From Roseovarius spongiae (lineage in GTDB: Bacteria > Pseudomonadota > Alphaproteobacteria > Rhodobacterales > Rhodobacteraceae): a stretch of 64,000 nt of DNA. A model generated the notes under the pieces. It was not told where the DNA came from. It made no database searches and was given only the letters and a program-made list of their open reading frames with translations. The DNA lies in assembly GCF_003651245.1 (NCBI RefSeq), contig NZ_RAPE01000001.1:124001-188000 (forward strand), written 5' to 3'. The translations under genes and the position numbers were made by a program. Below are positions 41,872-50,967 of this stretch, in pieces (position 1 is the stretch's first letter; each line of letters opens with the position of its first letter).

Positions 41872-44664
41872 TCAATGCGCCTCGGCCCAGTTCGCGCCAT
41901 GGCCCGCGTCGACGATCAGCGGCACGCCGAGCCGCACCGCCGGAGCGGCGGCGCCCTGCATCACGTCGCGCGCGGCGGCGATGACGTCCTCGACCGCGCC
42001 ATCCTCGACCTCGAACAGAAGCTCGTCATGGACCTGAAGCAGCATCTTGCAGGGCAGACCCTCGATGGCCGCGGGCATCCGGATCATCGCGCGGCGGATC
42101 ACGTCGGCGGCGGTGCCCTGAATGGGTGCGTTTATCGCGGCGCGGCGGGCGAAGCCGGCGCGCGGCCCCTTGGCGGAGATTTCCGGCGTGTGGATGCGGC
42201 GCCCGAACAGCGTCTTCACATGGCCGTGCTCCTTGGCGAAGGCGATGGTGTCGTCCATGTAGGCGCGGATGCCGGGGAAACGTTCGAAGTAGCGATCGAT
42301 AAACCCCTGCGCCTCGGCGCGCGGAATGCGCAGGTTTCGCGCCAGGCCAAAGCCCGAGATGCCGTAGATCACGCCGAAATTGATCGCCTTGGCCTGGCGG
42401 CGGATTTCCGGCGTCATCTGGTCCAGCGGAACGCCGAACATCTCGGAGGCCGTCATCGCGTGGATGTCTAGCCCGTCGCGGAACGCCTGCTTGAGCGCGT
42501 CGATATCCGCCACATGGGCAAGGATGCGCAGCTCGATCTGCGAATAGTCGAGGCTGACGAGCGTGCGGCCCTTCGGCGCGACAAAGGCGGTGCGGATGCG
42601 CCGGCCCTCCTCGGTGCGCACGGGGATGTTCTGGAGGTTCGGATCGGTCGAGGCGAGCCGCCCGGTATTGGCCCCGGTCTGCACGTAGGAGGTATGCACG
42701 CGCCCGGTTTCCGGGTCGATATGGTCCTGAAGCGCATCCGTATATGTCGATTTCAGCTTGCTCAACTGGCGCCAGTCGAGGATCCGGGCGGGCAGATCAT
42801 GTTCCGTCGCGAGATCCTCGAGCACGTCGGCGCCGGTGGCGTAGGCGCCGGTCTTGCCGCGCTTGCCGCCCACGAGGCCCATCTCGTCGAACAGGATCTC
42901 TCCCAGTTGCTTGGGCGAGCCGACGTTGAACTTGCGCCCCGCGAGGGCGTGGATTTCCTCTTCCAGCGCGGCCATCTTCTGGGCGAAGGCGCTCGACATG
43001 CGGCTAAGGACCTCGCGGTCGACCTCGATTCCGTGCCGCTCCATCCGGGCCAGTACCGGCACGAGGGGGCGTTCGAGGGTTTCATAGACCGCCGTGACCT
43101 TCTCGCGGTGCAACTGCGGCTTGAACAGGCGCCACAGACGCAGGGTGATGTCGGCGTCCTCTGCGGCGTACGCCACGGCGTCGTCCACCGGAACGCGATC
43201 GAAGGTGATCGCCGACTTGCCGCTGCCCAGCAGCGTCTTGATCGGGATCGGCGTGTGGCCGAGATAGCGTTCGCTGAGCGCGTCCATGCCATGATTGTGC
43301 AGCCCCGCGTGCAGCGCGTAGGACATCAGCATCGTGTCGTCGATGGGCGACATGCTGACGCCGTGGCGCGCCAGGATCTTCATGTCGTATTTCATGTTCT
43401 GCCCGATCTTGAGGATCGCCGGATCCTCGAGCACCGGCGCGAGCGCGTCGAGCGCGTCCTGAAGCGGCAACTGCCCCCCGGCCAGCCTGTCCGAACCAAA
43501 GAGATCATCCGCGTCGCCGCTGCGATGGCCAAGCGGGATATAGCAGGCATGGCCCGGCTCGACCGCGAGGCTGATGCCGACAAGTTCGGCCTGCATCTCG
43601 TTGAGCGAGGTCGTCTCGGTGTCGATGGCGACATGCCCGTGCGCCTTGACGAGGTCGATCCAGACCGCGAGCGCGGCCATGTCGGTGATCTTCTCGTGGC
43701 TGGCGGCGTCGATGGCGGGCCAGTCGGGGGCGGCCTCCCCGGGCGCTTGCGGAGCCGCGTCGGGGATGACCGGCGGCTCGACCTCCATCGCGGCGGCGAT
43801 GCGCTTGGAGAGCGTGCGGAACTCCATCTCGGATAGGAACCCGAGCAGCGTGTCGGGATCGGGGTCGCGCACCTCCAGGTCGTCGAGCGTGAAGTCGAGC
43901 GGCGTCGCGCAGTCGAGCTGCACGAGCTGGCGCGACAGGCGGATCTGGTCGGCCTTCTCGATCAGGGTCTGGCGCCGCTTGGGCTGCTTGATCTCGCCGG
44001 CGCGCTCCAGCAGCGTGTCGAGATCGCCGTATTCGTTGATGAGCAGCGCCGCCGTCTTGACCCCGATCCCCGGCGCGCCCGGCACGTTGTCGACCGAATC
44101 GCCCGCCAGCGCCTGCACGTCGACCACCCGGTCGGGGCCGACGCCGAATTTCTCCTCTACGCCCTCCGCGTCGATCCGGCGGTTCTTCATCGCATCCAGC
44201 ATCTCGACCCCGCCGCCGACAAGCTGCATCAGGTCCTTGTCCGAACTGATGATCGTCACCCGTCCGCCGGCGTCGCGCGCCTGCATCGACAGCGTGGCGA
44301 TGATGTCGTCGGCCTCGTAGCCCTCGATCTCCTTGCAGGCGATGTTGAACGCCTCGGTCGCGCGGCGGGTGAGCGGGATCTGCGGGCGCAGATCCTCGGG
44401 CATCGCCTCGCGGTTGGCCTTGTATTCGGGGTAGAGATCGTTGCGGAAGGTGTGGCTGCCCTTGTCGAAGATCACCGCGACATGCGTGACGTCGCCGCCG
44501 GCGTTGTCGTCGACATAACGTTGCAGCATGTTGCAGAACCCGCTGACCGCGCCGATCGGCAACCCGTCGGATTTGCGCGTCAGCGGCGGCAGCGCGTGAT
44601 AGGCGCGAAAGATGAAGGCGGACCCGTCGATCAGGTGCAGGTGGCAGCCTTTTCCGAATGACAT
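41872..44664 (-). CDS. polA: DNA polymerase I
   Basis: Repair and Okazaki-fragment processing polymerase, 930 aa, start ATG 44664 with AGGAGG. Three domains: 5'-3' exonuclease (residues 1-290; HLIDGSAFIFRAYHALPP, IISSDKDLMQLV), 3'-5' exonuclease (about 330-520; VAIDTETTSLNEM, DDTMLMSYAL) with its acidic residues present, and polymerase (about 560-930) with motif A SLDYSQIELRILAH, motif B RRQAKAINFGVIYG and motif C QVHDELLFEV. A complete three-activity enzyme. Confidence 0.97.
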   Translation of the reverse strand: MSFGKGCHLHLIDGSAFIFRAYHALPPLTRKSDGLPIGAVSGFCNMLQRYVDDNAGGDVTHVAVIFDKGSHTFRNDLYPEYKANREAMPEDLRPQIPLTRRATEAFNIACKEIEGYEADDIIATLSMQARDAGGRVTIISSDKDLMQLVGGGVEMLDAMKNRRIDAEGVEEKFGVGPDRVVDVQALAGDSVDNVPGAPGIGVKTAALLINEYGDLDTLLERAGEIKQPKRRQTLIEKADQIRLSRQLVQLDCATPLDFTLDDLEVRDPDPDTLLGFLSEMEFRTLSKRIAAAMEVEPPVIPDAAPQAPGEAAPDWPAIDAASHEKITDMAALAVWIDLVKAHGHVAIDTETTSLNEMQAELVGISLAVEPGHACYIPLGHRSGDADDLFGSDRLAGGQLPLQDALDALAPVLEDPAILKIGQNMKYDMKILARHGVSMSPIDDTMLMSYALHAGLHNHGMDALSERYLGHTPIPIKTLLGSGKSAITFDRVPVDDAVAYAAEDADITLRLWRLFKPQLHREKVTAVYETLERPLVPVLARMERHGIEVDREVLSRMSSAFAQKMAALEEEIHALAGRKFNVGSPKQLGEILFDEMGLVGGKRGKTGAYATGADVLEDLATEHDLPARILDWRQLSKLKSTYTDALQDHIDPETGRVHTSYVQTGANTGRLASTDPNLQNIPVRTEEGRRIRTAFVAPKGRTLVSLDYSQIELRILAHVADIDALKQAFRDGLDIHAMTASEMFGVPLDQMTPEIRRQAKAINFGVIYGISGFGLARNLRIPRAEAQGFIDRYFERFPGIRAYMDDTIAFAKEHGHVKTLFGRRIHTPEISAKGPRAGFARRAAINAPIQGTAADVIRRAMIRMPAAIEGLPCKMLLQVHDELLFEVEDGAVEDVIAAARDVMQGAAAPAVRLGVPLIVDAGHGANWAEAH

Positions 44665-44755
44665 GGCCCGGGCCTCCTGACGCGCGCCCCCGCGCTTTTT
44701 CCTGGTGTAGATACCCAAAATCCCGCGGCTTGCGGCCGGGCGCGGCGCCGATGGA

Positions 44756-44959
44756 TCAGACCTTGCCCTCGAAGTCGCGGTGGATGATCCTGCAGTCGCA
44801 ATAGGGACACTCGACCCAGCCCTGCTCGGCCGGGATTTGCAGCCAGACGCGCGGATGCCCCAACGCGCCCTCGCTGCCGTCGCAGGCGACGCGATACTGG
44901 TCGACGATCCGGATCTCGGGGGCCTCGGTCACCATCGGGGCGTTTCCTTTTGCGGTCAT
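44756..44959 (-). CDS. Zinc-finger domain protein (zf-CHCC, NDUFS6-like)
   Basis: 67 aa from ATG 44959 (an ATG 5 codons earlier is also possible). Zinc ligands: C in VACDG, H in LGHPRVWL, then CPYC ([11 protein letters not shown]). This is the short bacterial protein related to the NDUFS6/13-kDa subunit of complex I; in alphaproteobacteria it is often encoded far from nuo genes. Between polA and the ABC ATPase gene, divergent from the latter. Confidence 0.85.
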   Translation of the reverse strand: MTAKGNAPMVTEAPEIRIVDQYRVACDGSEGALGHPRVWLQIPAEQGWVECPYCDCRIIHRDFEGKV

Positions 44960-45009
44960 ATCTCTTAGGTGCATTTATGGGCGATCCAATCGGCAGGGGC
45001 AAGGGCACC

Positions 45010-45939
45010 ATGAGCGCGAACGCAATCGAAATCCGCAACCTTCGCAAGACCTATCGCGGGCGGCGCGGCGAGCCGGCGAAGGAGGCGCTGAAGGGCGTGG
45101 ATCTCAACATTCCGGCGGGCTCGGTGTTCGGGTTGCTCGGTCCCAACGGCGCGGGCAAATCGACGCTGATCAACATCCTCGCCGGCCTCGTCATCAAGAC
45201 GGCGGGCAAGGTCGATATCTGGGGCTTCGACCAGGACGTGAACCCGCGCCAGAGCCGGGCGGCGATCGGCGTCATGCCCCAGGAGCTGAACCTCGACCCG
45301 TTCTTCACGCCGCGCGAGGCGCTCGAGGTGCAGGCCGGTCTTTACGGCGTGCCGAAATCGCAGCGCCGCAGCGACGAGATCCTCGCACTCGTCGGGCTCG
45401 AGGACAAGGCGGAGGCCTATGCCCGCACGCTCTCGGGCGGGATGCGTCGGCGGCTGCTGCTGGCCAAGGCGCTGGTGCATCATCCGCAAGTGCTCGTGCT
45501 GGACGAACCGACGGCGGGCGTCGATATCGAGCTGCGCCAGATGCTCTGGGAGAACGTGCGCCGGCTCAACGCCGAGGGCATGACCATCATCCTGACCACC
45601 CATTACCTCGAGGAGGCCGAACAGATGTGCGACGAGATCGCGATCATCGACCACGGCGCGCTGGTGGCCCGCGACAGCACCGCCAACCTGCTCGCCCGGC
45701 TGGATACGCGCACGATGATCATCTCGCCCGAAGAGCCGGTCGCGGCCCCGCCCGCCGCCGAGGGGATCGAGGTGACGGCGCGCCCGGACGGCGCGCTCGC
45801 GATGACCTACCACGCGGGGCGCACCAGCGCCGAGGCGGTGCTTGCCGCGGTGCGCGACGCGGGCATCCGCATCCGTGACGTACGCACGGAACAGGCCGAT
45901 CTCCAGGACGTTTTCCTTGACCTGACCCGCAGCCGGTAA
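45010..45939 (+). CDS. ABC transporter ATP-binding protein, without a neighbouring permease
   Basis: 309 aa, start ATG 45010 (an in-frame ATG at 44977 is less likely). Walker A GLLGPNGAGKSTLIN (about residue 43), Q-loop, signature LSGGMRRRLLLAKALV, Walker B VLVLDEPTAGVD, switch TTHYLEEAEQM. Family of ABC-2 type exporters/drug or lipid ATPases such as YadG/CcmA-like. A membrane partner normally follows directly, but here the next gene is a VPLPA-CTERM protein and none of the other neighbours is a permease. Confidence 0.85.
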   Translation: MSANAIEIRNLRKTYRGRRGEPAKEALKGVDLNIPAGSVFGLLGPNGAGKSTLINILAGLVIKTAGKVDIWGFDQDVNPRQSRAAIGVMPQELNLDPFFTPREALEVQAGLYGVPKSQRRSDEILALVGLEDKAEAYARTLSGGMRRRLLLAKALVHHPQVLVLDEPTAGVDIELRQMLWENVRRLNAEGMTIILTTHYLEEAEQMCDEIAIIDHGALVARDSTANLLARLDTRTMIISPEEPVAAPPAAEGIEVTARPDGALAMTYHAGRTSAEAVLAAVRDAGIRIRDVRTEQADLQDVFLDLTRSR

Positions 45940-46099
45940 ACGCCGAAGGCCGCGCCGGGCCGGGGCAGGCCCCGCACGCCGTCGCATGGTTCACGATCGA
46001 CAGGGCCCCATTGCGAAGCCTCTGCGCCGCAAGGCGCGGAAAAGTTATCGAATCGGGATAATTCGTGGTAAATTTTCGGTCTACGAAAGGGAATTTACC

Positions 46100-46750
46100 A
46101 TGAAATATTTAAAAAGCATTACTTGTGCGTCGCTTCTTCTGGGCGGGATGCTCGGCACGGCGTCCTCGGCTGCAATCGTCGGCGGCGACGTCACCCACGG
46201 GTCGGGATCGTTCAGCATACTCGATCCCACATCCACCTTCTCGGTCGGGGAAGACAAGTTCGATGACGCCAATCTCTATGCCTTCAACGAGGATCAGAAC
46301 ATCATCATTCCGTCGGCCATCTCGGTCGATATCGGGACAGGGCCTGATAAGGGCGACGTGGTGGCAAGCCACTACGTGTTCTTCGATCCCGCCGCATTGA
46401 CCAGCCAGAAGGGCTATGTGGATTTCGATGCCGACATTTTCGGAATCGCCACCTCCACGGCCAACCTCGACGCCAGCGACTTTCTTCTGAACAACAACGT
46501 CACCTACCTGAACCCGTCATTGCGCGGCCTCGAGGCCGGCGATTCGGTTGCGATCGACACCAGCAATTCGAAACGGCTGCTCATTGACTGGACCGCCTCG
46601 TCGCCGGGCGATTACGTCCGGGTCTTCACCAAGCAGTCGTCTTCGGGTCCGCCGCCGTCAAGCCCGGTGCCGCTGCCCGCCGGCGCTCCGCTGATCCTCA
46701 CGGCCCTGGGCGCGCTGGCGCTGCTGCGACGCCGTCGCAAGGAGGGCTGA
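46100..46750 (+). CDS. VPLPA-CTERM sorting domain protein
   Basis: 216 aa from ATG 46100 with AAGGG upstream. Signal peptide (MKYLKSITCASLLLGGMLGT..), a mature beta-rich region with many Asp and Ser and no Cys, and a C-terminal sorting tripartite signal: SPVPLPAGAPL, a hydrophobic stretch ILTALGALALL and the basic RRRRKEG tail. This is the VPLPA-CTERM type recognised by a dedicated exosortase (XrtD class); no exosortase gene is in this window. The region 46020-46110 is A/T-richer and has promoter-like sequence. Probably surface or extracellular-matrix protein. Confidence 0.88.
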   Translation: MKYLKSITCASLLLGGMLGTASSAAIVGGDVTHGSGSFSILDPTSTFSVGEDKFDDANLYAFNEDQNIIIPSAISVDIGTGPDKGDVVASHYVFFDPAALTSQKGYVDFDADIFGIATSTANLDASDFLLNNNVTYLNPSLRGLEAGDSVAIDTSNSKRLLIDWTASSPGDYVRVFTKQSSSGPPPSSPVPLPAGAPLILTALGALALLRRRRKEG

Positions 46751-46861
46751 CGCCCGGCCGATCCACGCCGCTGCCATGCGGGTGACTGAAGCCTGCGGTG
46801 TTTGACGGGGTCCAGGTGAATCCGGTTGACCCCCGCGCGAGGCATCAGCGCCCGCATGCGC

Positions 46862-46897
46862 CACGCCTTTATCAAGTGCCCGGGATCAAAAGGCGTG
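46862..46897. repeat. Inverted repeat between convergent VPLPA and HIT genes
   Basis: CACGCCTTT (46862-46870) and AAAGGCGTG (46889-46897), 9-bp perfect arms with an 18-nt loop that has its own short ATC/GAT pairs. Possible bidirectional transcription end; no T-tract. Confidence 0.5.
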
Positions 46898-46956
46898 ACG
46901 CTTCGCGAAGACGGCCTCGCCCTGCGATATGGCCGCCGCGGATGGATGGGGCGCGT

Positions 46957-47340
46957 TCAGTCGGCCTTCTCCACCATCCGCCCCATGTCCCGCCCGCCGA
47001 GGACATGCACATGCAGGTGCGGCACCTCCTGCACGCCATCCGCGCCCGCGTTCGAGATCATGCGGAACCCGGCCCGCCCTTCCTGCGGCATGACCCCCTT
47101 GATCCGGCAGACCTCTGCGATGGTGCGGTTGAAATCGACGATCTCGGCGTCCGATGCCTCTGCCGCGAAATGATCGAAGCTCACGTAGGCCCCCTTCGGA
47201 ATCACCAGGGTATGCACCGGCGCCTGCGGCGCGATGTCGTCGAAGGCGAGGCTGTGCTCGGTTTCGAGCACGGTCTGGTTCGGGATTTCGCCGCGCAGGA
47301 TCTTGGCGAAAATGTTCTGATCGTCGTAACGGTATGTCAT
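46957..47340 (-). CDS. HIT family protein (histidine triad nucleotide-binding, HinT-like)
   Basis: 127 aa. Start ATG 47340. Histidine triad HLHVHVLGG near residues 108-116 with HTLVIPKG upstream and FAKILRGEIP at the N-terminus. HinT-like purine nucleoside phosphoramidase activity is typical. Convergent with the VPLPA gene, codirectional with the glycosyltransferase gene upstream (11 nt gap). Confidence 0.92.
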   Translation of the reverse strand: MTYRYDDQNIFAKILRGEIPNQTVLETEHSLAFDDIAPQAPVHTLVIPKGAYVSFDHFAAEASDAEIVDFNRTIAEVCRIKGVMPQEGRAGFRMISNAGADGVQEVPHLHVHVLGGRDMGRMVEKAD

Positions 47341-47351
47341 GTCGTCCCTCT

Positions 47352-48929
47352 TCAGTCGGCGAACAAATGCTCGGTTCTCGCGATGTCCCGGGCCTGTTCG
47401 TGGTCGATGTCCAGAAACCGCGCGATGGGCGCGGCGTTTTCCTCGGGCGGGCGGGATTCGCTGATGATGTAGTGATGTTCGAACTCCGCGTCGCGGATCC
47501 CGTCGCTTTCATACACCATGTCGCCGCGGATCGTGGGCAGCAGCCGCTCGAACGTCTCCGCGCTGGTCTGCTCCCCGGCAAGGCCGACGCGCATGGCGTG
47601 GCCGATCAGGTAGTCGTCGGTAAAGACGCACTGGATTTCCAGCATCCGCGTCGTCGACCGATCGCTCGCGAAATCCTGCAACAGATCGAGCGCGCTGGGG
47701 TCCATGCAGACGATCAACTGGTCCGTCCCGTAGTAATCGAACAGCATCCGCATCAGCGCCCGGCGGTGGCGCGTGCGTTTCTCCAGCGTGGACTGGATGC
47801 CGCCGAGATCGGGCAGATCGGTATCCTCTTCGTTGAACAGGTATTCGATCGCCGGGGTGTTGGTGATCTTGCGCACCTGCTCCAGCAGGCGCTTGGCGAC
47901 GTGCCATTTCTTGCAGATCACGATCATCAGTTCGCGGTGCCGCCCCAGCGTGCTCTCGGTTTCCCAGAACCGGCTGCCAAAGCGCTGTCCGATCCGGCCC
48001 CGTCCGGTCAGGAACTTGAACAGGCTGCGCCCCTCGTTGGAGATCTTGAACGTCGCGTCGTCGTCGGAATAGAGCGCGCCGAGCCGCGCCTTCAACTCGG
48101 TCGCCTCGGGGCTGATCTTGCGGGCAAAGAGGAAATCCTGCCCCAGAAGCAAATCATAATGATCGTTGTAGAAGGTCTGCGGCATTCCGTAATCGGTGAA
48201 CATCAGGAAGGTGAGCGTGCGCGTGCGGATCTCGGCATCCGGCACGACATGGCGCACCAGCGTCTGAAAGAACGTCTCGTCCGGGATCCAGGTCGTGCGG
48301 AAGAACCGCATCACGTCGCGCCGCTTGCGCGTGAATTCGAGGATCCACTCCACCGTGCGGCGGCGCAGGCACCACCACTGGCTGCCGATCATGATCTGGA
48401 TGTCATTGGGAATCGCGCGGCTCAATCCCAGCTTCCGCTGCAACGCGAAGGACGCGTCGAACAACCACTTGCGCTTGCGTTCGTTGAAGTAGTGGCGGTA
48501 GATCAGCCGCTCTTCCTTCATGCCGGTCTTGATCCAGTCGCTTTCGAAATAATCGAAACTCTCGATGTAATCGACGTCCTCGGCGTCAAGGAACTCGTGC
48601 GCGTAGCGCGCCGACTTGATCGCGGCGCAATCGCCCGACAGCATGTAGAAATGCGTGGCGCGCGGAAAATCCTTTGCCGCCGCCTCGACCGCCAGCAGCG
48701 TCGCCTGCACGAGACTCCATTCCCCCCAGCCGCATTTCACGCGCTTGCGCGCGAAGGTGACGTTGGGATTGTCGGCCAGCGCGCCGCGGATACGGCGGTA
48801 ATGTTCGGGTCTCGCGCGCCCGTCGAAATGGATCGCGATATAGTCGCCTGCCTTGGTCAGCATCTCGGCCTGTCCGATGATCGCATCGGGGTCCTTGTGG
48901 CACAGCAGGATGTAGGCGATTTTTGCCAT
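47352..48929 (-). CDS. Core-2/I-branching (GT14-like) glycosyltransferase family protein
   Basis: 525 aa, start ATG 48929. N-terminal glycosyltransferase domain (about 1-270): IAYILLCHKDPDAIIGQAEM, IHFDGRARPEHY, KCGWGEWSLVQATLL, HFYMLSGDCAAIKS, GSQWWCLRRRTVEWIL, IPDETFFQTLV; these stretches identify a beta-1,6-N-acetylglucosaminyltransferase-like (Core-2/I-branching) enzyme. The C-terminal 230 residues form a second domain (DUF5927/5928-like in related proteins) of unknown function. Divergent from a sulfotransferase gene, which suggests that sulfated or branched surface glycan is made. Confidence 0.83.
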   Translation of the reverse strand: MAKIAYILLCHKDPDAIIGQAEMLTKAGDYIAIHFDGRARPEHYRRIRGALADNPNVTFARKRVKCGWGEWSLVQATLLAVEAAAKDFPRATHFYMLSGDCAAIKSARYAHEFLDAEDVDYIESFDYFESDWIKTGMKEERLIYRHYFNERKRKWLFDASFALQRKLGLSRAIPNDIQIMIGSQWWCLRRRTVEWILEFTRKRRDVMRFFRTTWIPDETFFQTLVRHVVPDAEIRTRTLTFLMFTDYGMPQTFYNDHYDLLLGQDFLFARKISPEATELKARLGALYSDDDATFKISNEGRSLFKFLTGRGRIGQRFGSRFWETESTLGRHRELMIVICKKWHVAKRLLEQVRKITNTPAIEYLFNEEDTDLPDLGGIQSTLEKRTRHRRALMRMLFDYYGTDQLIVCMDPSALDLLQDFASDRSTTRMLEIQCVFTDDYLIGHAMRVGLAGEQTSAETFERLLPTIRGDMVYESDGIRDAEFEHHYIISESRPPEENAAPIARFLDIDHEQARDIARTEHLFAD

Positions 48930-48960
48930 ACGGGAAACAGACTGGCCCTTGTTGCAGCGA

Positions 48961-49001
48961 CTGTTTACAGTGATAGTCCTGAAGTTGCTGTGAATAAACA
49001 G
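48961..49001. promoter_or_regulatory. Inverted repeat in the glycosyltransferase-sulfotransferase promoter region
   Basis: CTGTTTA (48961-48967) and TAAACAG (48995-49001) with 27 nt between, in the A/T-rich 147-bp divergent intergenic region. A shared operator is possible. Confidence 0.4.
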
Positions 49002-49076
49002 GCTTTCGCCCGTTTTTTTATCAGGCTAATTACCAAGAGACCCTGAACAGGGCAATTTGAGGCATGGAGGGCAGTC

Positions 49077-49895
49077 ATGGGGTTTCCCGGGACATGGATG
49101 ACCGAGAGCGAAAGCGTCGTGTACCGCGTGGTGCCGAAATGCGCCTGCTCGACCATCGGTCAGATCATGTATTACTCCGACCACGGGGAATTCTTCGACG
49201 GCGATATCCACGATGCGACGCACGGCCTGCACAAATGGGCGCTCGACGACAGCCAGCCGTTGATCACCGCCAACGTGACCGGGCACAAGTCCTACGCCTT
49301 CACCTGCGTGCGCAATCCCTATACCCGCATCCTCAGTTCGTTCTTCGACAAGATCTGCGGCATCCAGCGCAACGGCAAGCGCTACCGGGGCAAGCTGGTG
49401 CCGCTGTTGGTGCAGAAATACGGGATCGAGGTCGGCGGCGAGGACGGCAAGCAGGCGTTCGACCAGATCGCCAGCTTCCGCCGCTTCCTTCTGTTCGCGC
49501 GCGACACCATCCGCTGGCGCCGCCCGATGGAGCCGGACATCCACTGGTCCGCGCAGGCCGGCCACGTGAGCACCTATATCGTCAACGGCGGAACCTATGA
49601 CCGCATCTTCTGGACCGAGGCGTTCAACGACGGGATGCAGGACGTGCTCGACGCGATCGAAACGCCCCACGCCGTCGACCTGAAGGCGATCCCGCGCTTC
49701 AACGAATCCGAGGGCCACGGTCCGAAACGCGCCCACCCGGTCGAGGATTACTTCGACGATCTGTCGATGCATCTCGTCTATGAAATCTACAAGCAGGATT
49801 TCGAACTGTTCAAATACGACCCGGCGGATCCGTCTAGCAAGATGCCCATCGGCGAGATCGACCTGGACGAGGTGCACGCCAAACTCGGCGAGTGA
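49077..49895 (+). CDS. Sulfotransferase family protein
   Basis: 272 aa, start ATG 49077 with GAGGGCAG (a start 15 nt earlier is possible). PAPS-binding signatures: 5'-phosphosulfate loop VPKCACSTIG (residue about 21) and 3'-phosphate loop CVRNPYTRILSSFFDK (near 80). It belongs to the sulfotransferase 2-like group acting on carbohydrates. No signal peptide or membrane helix; cytoplasmic side. Divergent from the glycosyltransferase gene. Confidence 0.85.
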   Translation: MGFPGTWMTESESVVYRVVPKCACSTIGQIMYYSDHGEFFDGDIHDATHGLHKWALDDSQPLITANVTGHKSYAFTCVRNPYTRILSSFFDKICGIQRNGKRYRGKLVPLLVQKYGIEVGGEDGKQAFDQIASFRRFLLFARDTIRWRRPMEPDIHWSAQAGHVSTYIVNGGTYDRIFWTEAFNDGMQDVLDAIETPHAVDLKAIPRFNESEGHGPKRAHPVEDYFDDLSMHLVYEIYKQDFELFKYDPADPSSKMPIGEIDLDEVHAKLGE

Positions 49896-49938
49896 CGCGC
49901 GCCGGGCGGAACGCCGCCCGACCCCGTCGCGCCCTATC

Positions 49939-49977
49939 GACGCGAGGACGGCCCGCAAGGGCCGGAGGAGCGGCGCG
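49939..49977. repeat. Convergent-gap element, copy 2
   Basis: GCGAGGACGG-CCCGCAAG core as at 34461, again ending directly at a minus-strand stop codon (49978). GACGCG and CGCGTC can pair as outer stem (49939-49944 and 49974-49979), with an inner GGCCC-GCAA-GGGCC tetraloop hairpin (49950-49963). Confidence 0.5.
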
Positions 49978-50967
49978 TCAGACCAACCCCTCGGCCGCGA
50001 GCAGCGCCTTCACGTCCCGCTCGGGGCGCGCGCCGTAATGGCCGATCACCTCGGCGGCGGCGATGCAGCCCATGCGCCCAGCCGCCTCGAGGGGCGCGCC
50101 CGTCGCGAGGCCATAGAGGAACCCGGCGGCGAACTGGTCGCCCGCGCCAGTGCTGTCCACCGGCGTCACCGCGCGCACCGGCACGCTCACCGTCTGGTCG
50201 CCGCGCACGATCGCCACGTCATGCCCCGACCGGGTGCAGACGATCAGCCCGCTTTCCGCCGCCGCCTGTTCCAGCGCCGCGCCCAGATCGTCGGTCTGGT
50301 AGAGCGCGCGCCACTCGTGCTCGTTGCCCAGCACGTAGTCGAGCTCGCCCACCAGCGCGCGGAAATCTTCGCGGTGCCGGTCCACGCAGAATGGATCGCT
50401 GAGCGTGATGCCCGCCATCCCGCCGCCCTCGCGACAGGCGCGCGCGGCCCGCGTGAACGCCGCCTTGCCCTTGGGCTTGTCATAGAGATACCCCTCGAGC
50501 AGCAGCAGCCCCGCGCCGCCCGCCGCCGCCTCGGGCACGTCCTCGGGGCCGAGCTCGGTCGAGATGCCGAGATAGGTGTTCATCGACCGCTCCCCGTCCG
50601 GGGTGACGAAGATCATCGATTTCGACGTCGGCAGTTCGCCCCCCGCCACCGGCGCGTTGACGAAATCAACGCCGACCTCGGCCATGCCGCCGGCGTAGAA
50701 CCGGCCCGGCTCGTCGTCGCGGACCCGCCCGATGAACCCGGTCGAAAGCCCCAGCGCCCCCAGACCCGCGATGGTGTTGGCGACCGACCCGCCCGCCATC
50801 TGGCGGCGGTTCTCCATCGCGCTGTAGAGCAGTTCGCCGCGCTCTTCCTCGATCAGCTGCATCACCCCCTTCTCGATCCCCATGCGGGAAAGGAAGGCGT
50901 CGTCGCATTGCGTGATCACGTCGACGACGGCGTTGCCGATCCCGACGGCCTGGTAGGTCTTGGTCAT
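49978..50967 (-). CDS. Adenosine kinase (PfkB family)
   Basis: 329 aa, start ATG 50967 overlapping the nth stop (ATGA). PfkB/ribokinase fold: GIGNAVVDVI at the N-terminus, GGSVANTIAGLGALG, and the catalytic anion hole DSTGAGDQFAAGFLYGL with Asp as base. The GNEHEW and SMNTYLGIS stretches fit the adenosine kinase branch. Salvages adenosine to AMP, or phosphorylates another nucleoside or sugar. Confidence 0.85.
   Translation of the reverse strand: MTKTYQAVGIGNAVVDVITQCDDAFLSRMGIEKGVMQLIEEERGELLYSAMENRRQMAGGSVANTIAGLGALGLSTGFIGRVRDDEPGRFYAGGMAEVGVDFVNAPVAGGELPTSKSMIFVTPDGERSMNTYLGISTELGPEDVPEAAAGGAGLLLLEGYLYDKPKGKAAFTRAARACREGGGMAGITLSDPFCVDRHREDFRALVGELDYVLGNEHEWRALYQTDDLGAALEQAAAESGLIVCTRSGHDVAIVRGDQTVSVPVRAVTPVDSTGAGDQFAAGFLYGLATGAPLEAAGRMGCIAAAEVIGHYGARPERDVKALLAAEGLV

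Noticed and set aside
46612..46875. 87-residue minus-strand ORF over the end of the VPLPA gene
   Set aside because: Overlaps a gene with clear sorting signals, has Arg/Ser-rich composition, and has no ribosome site.
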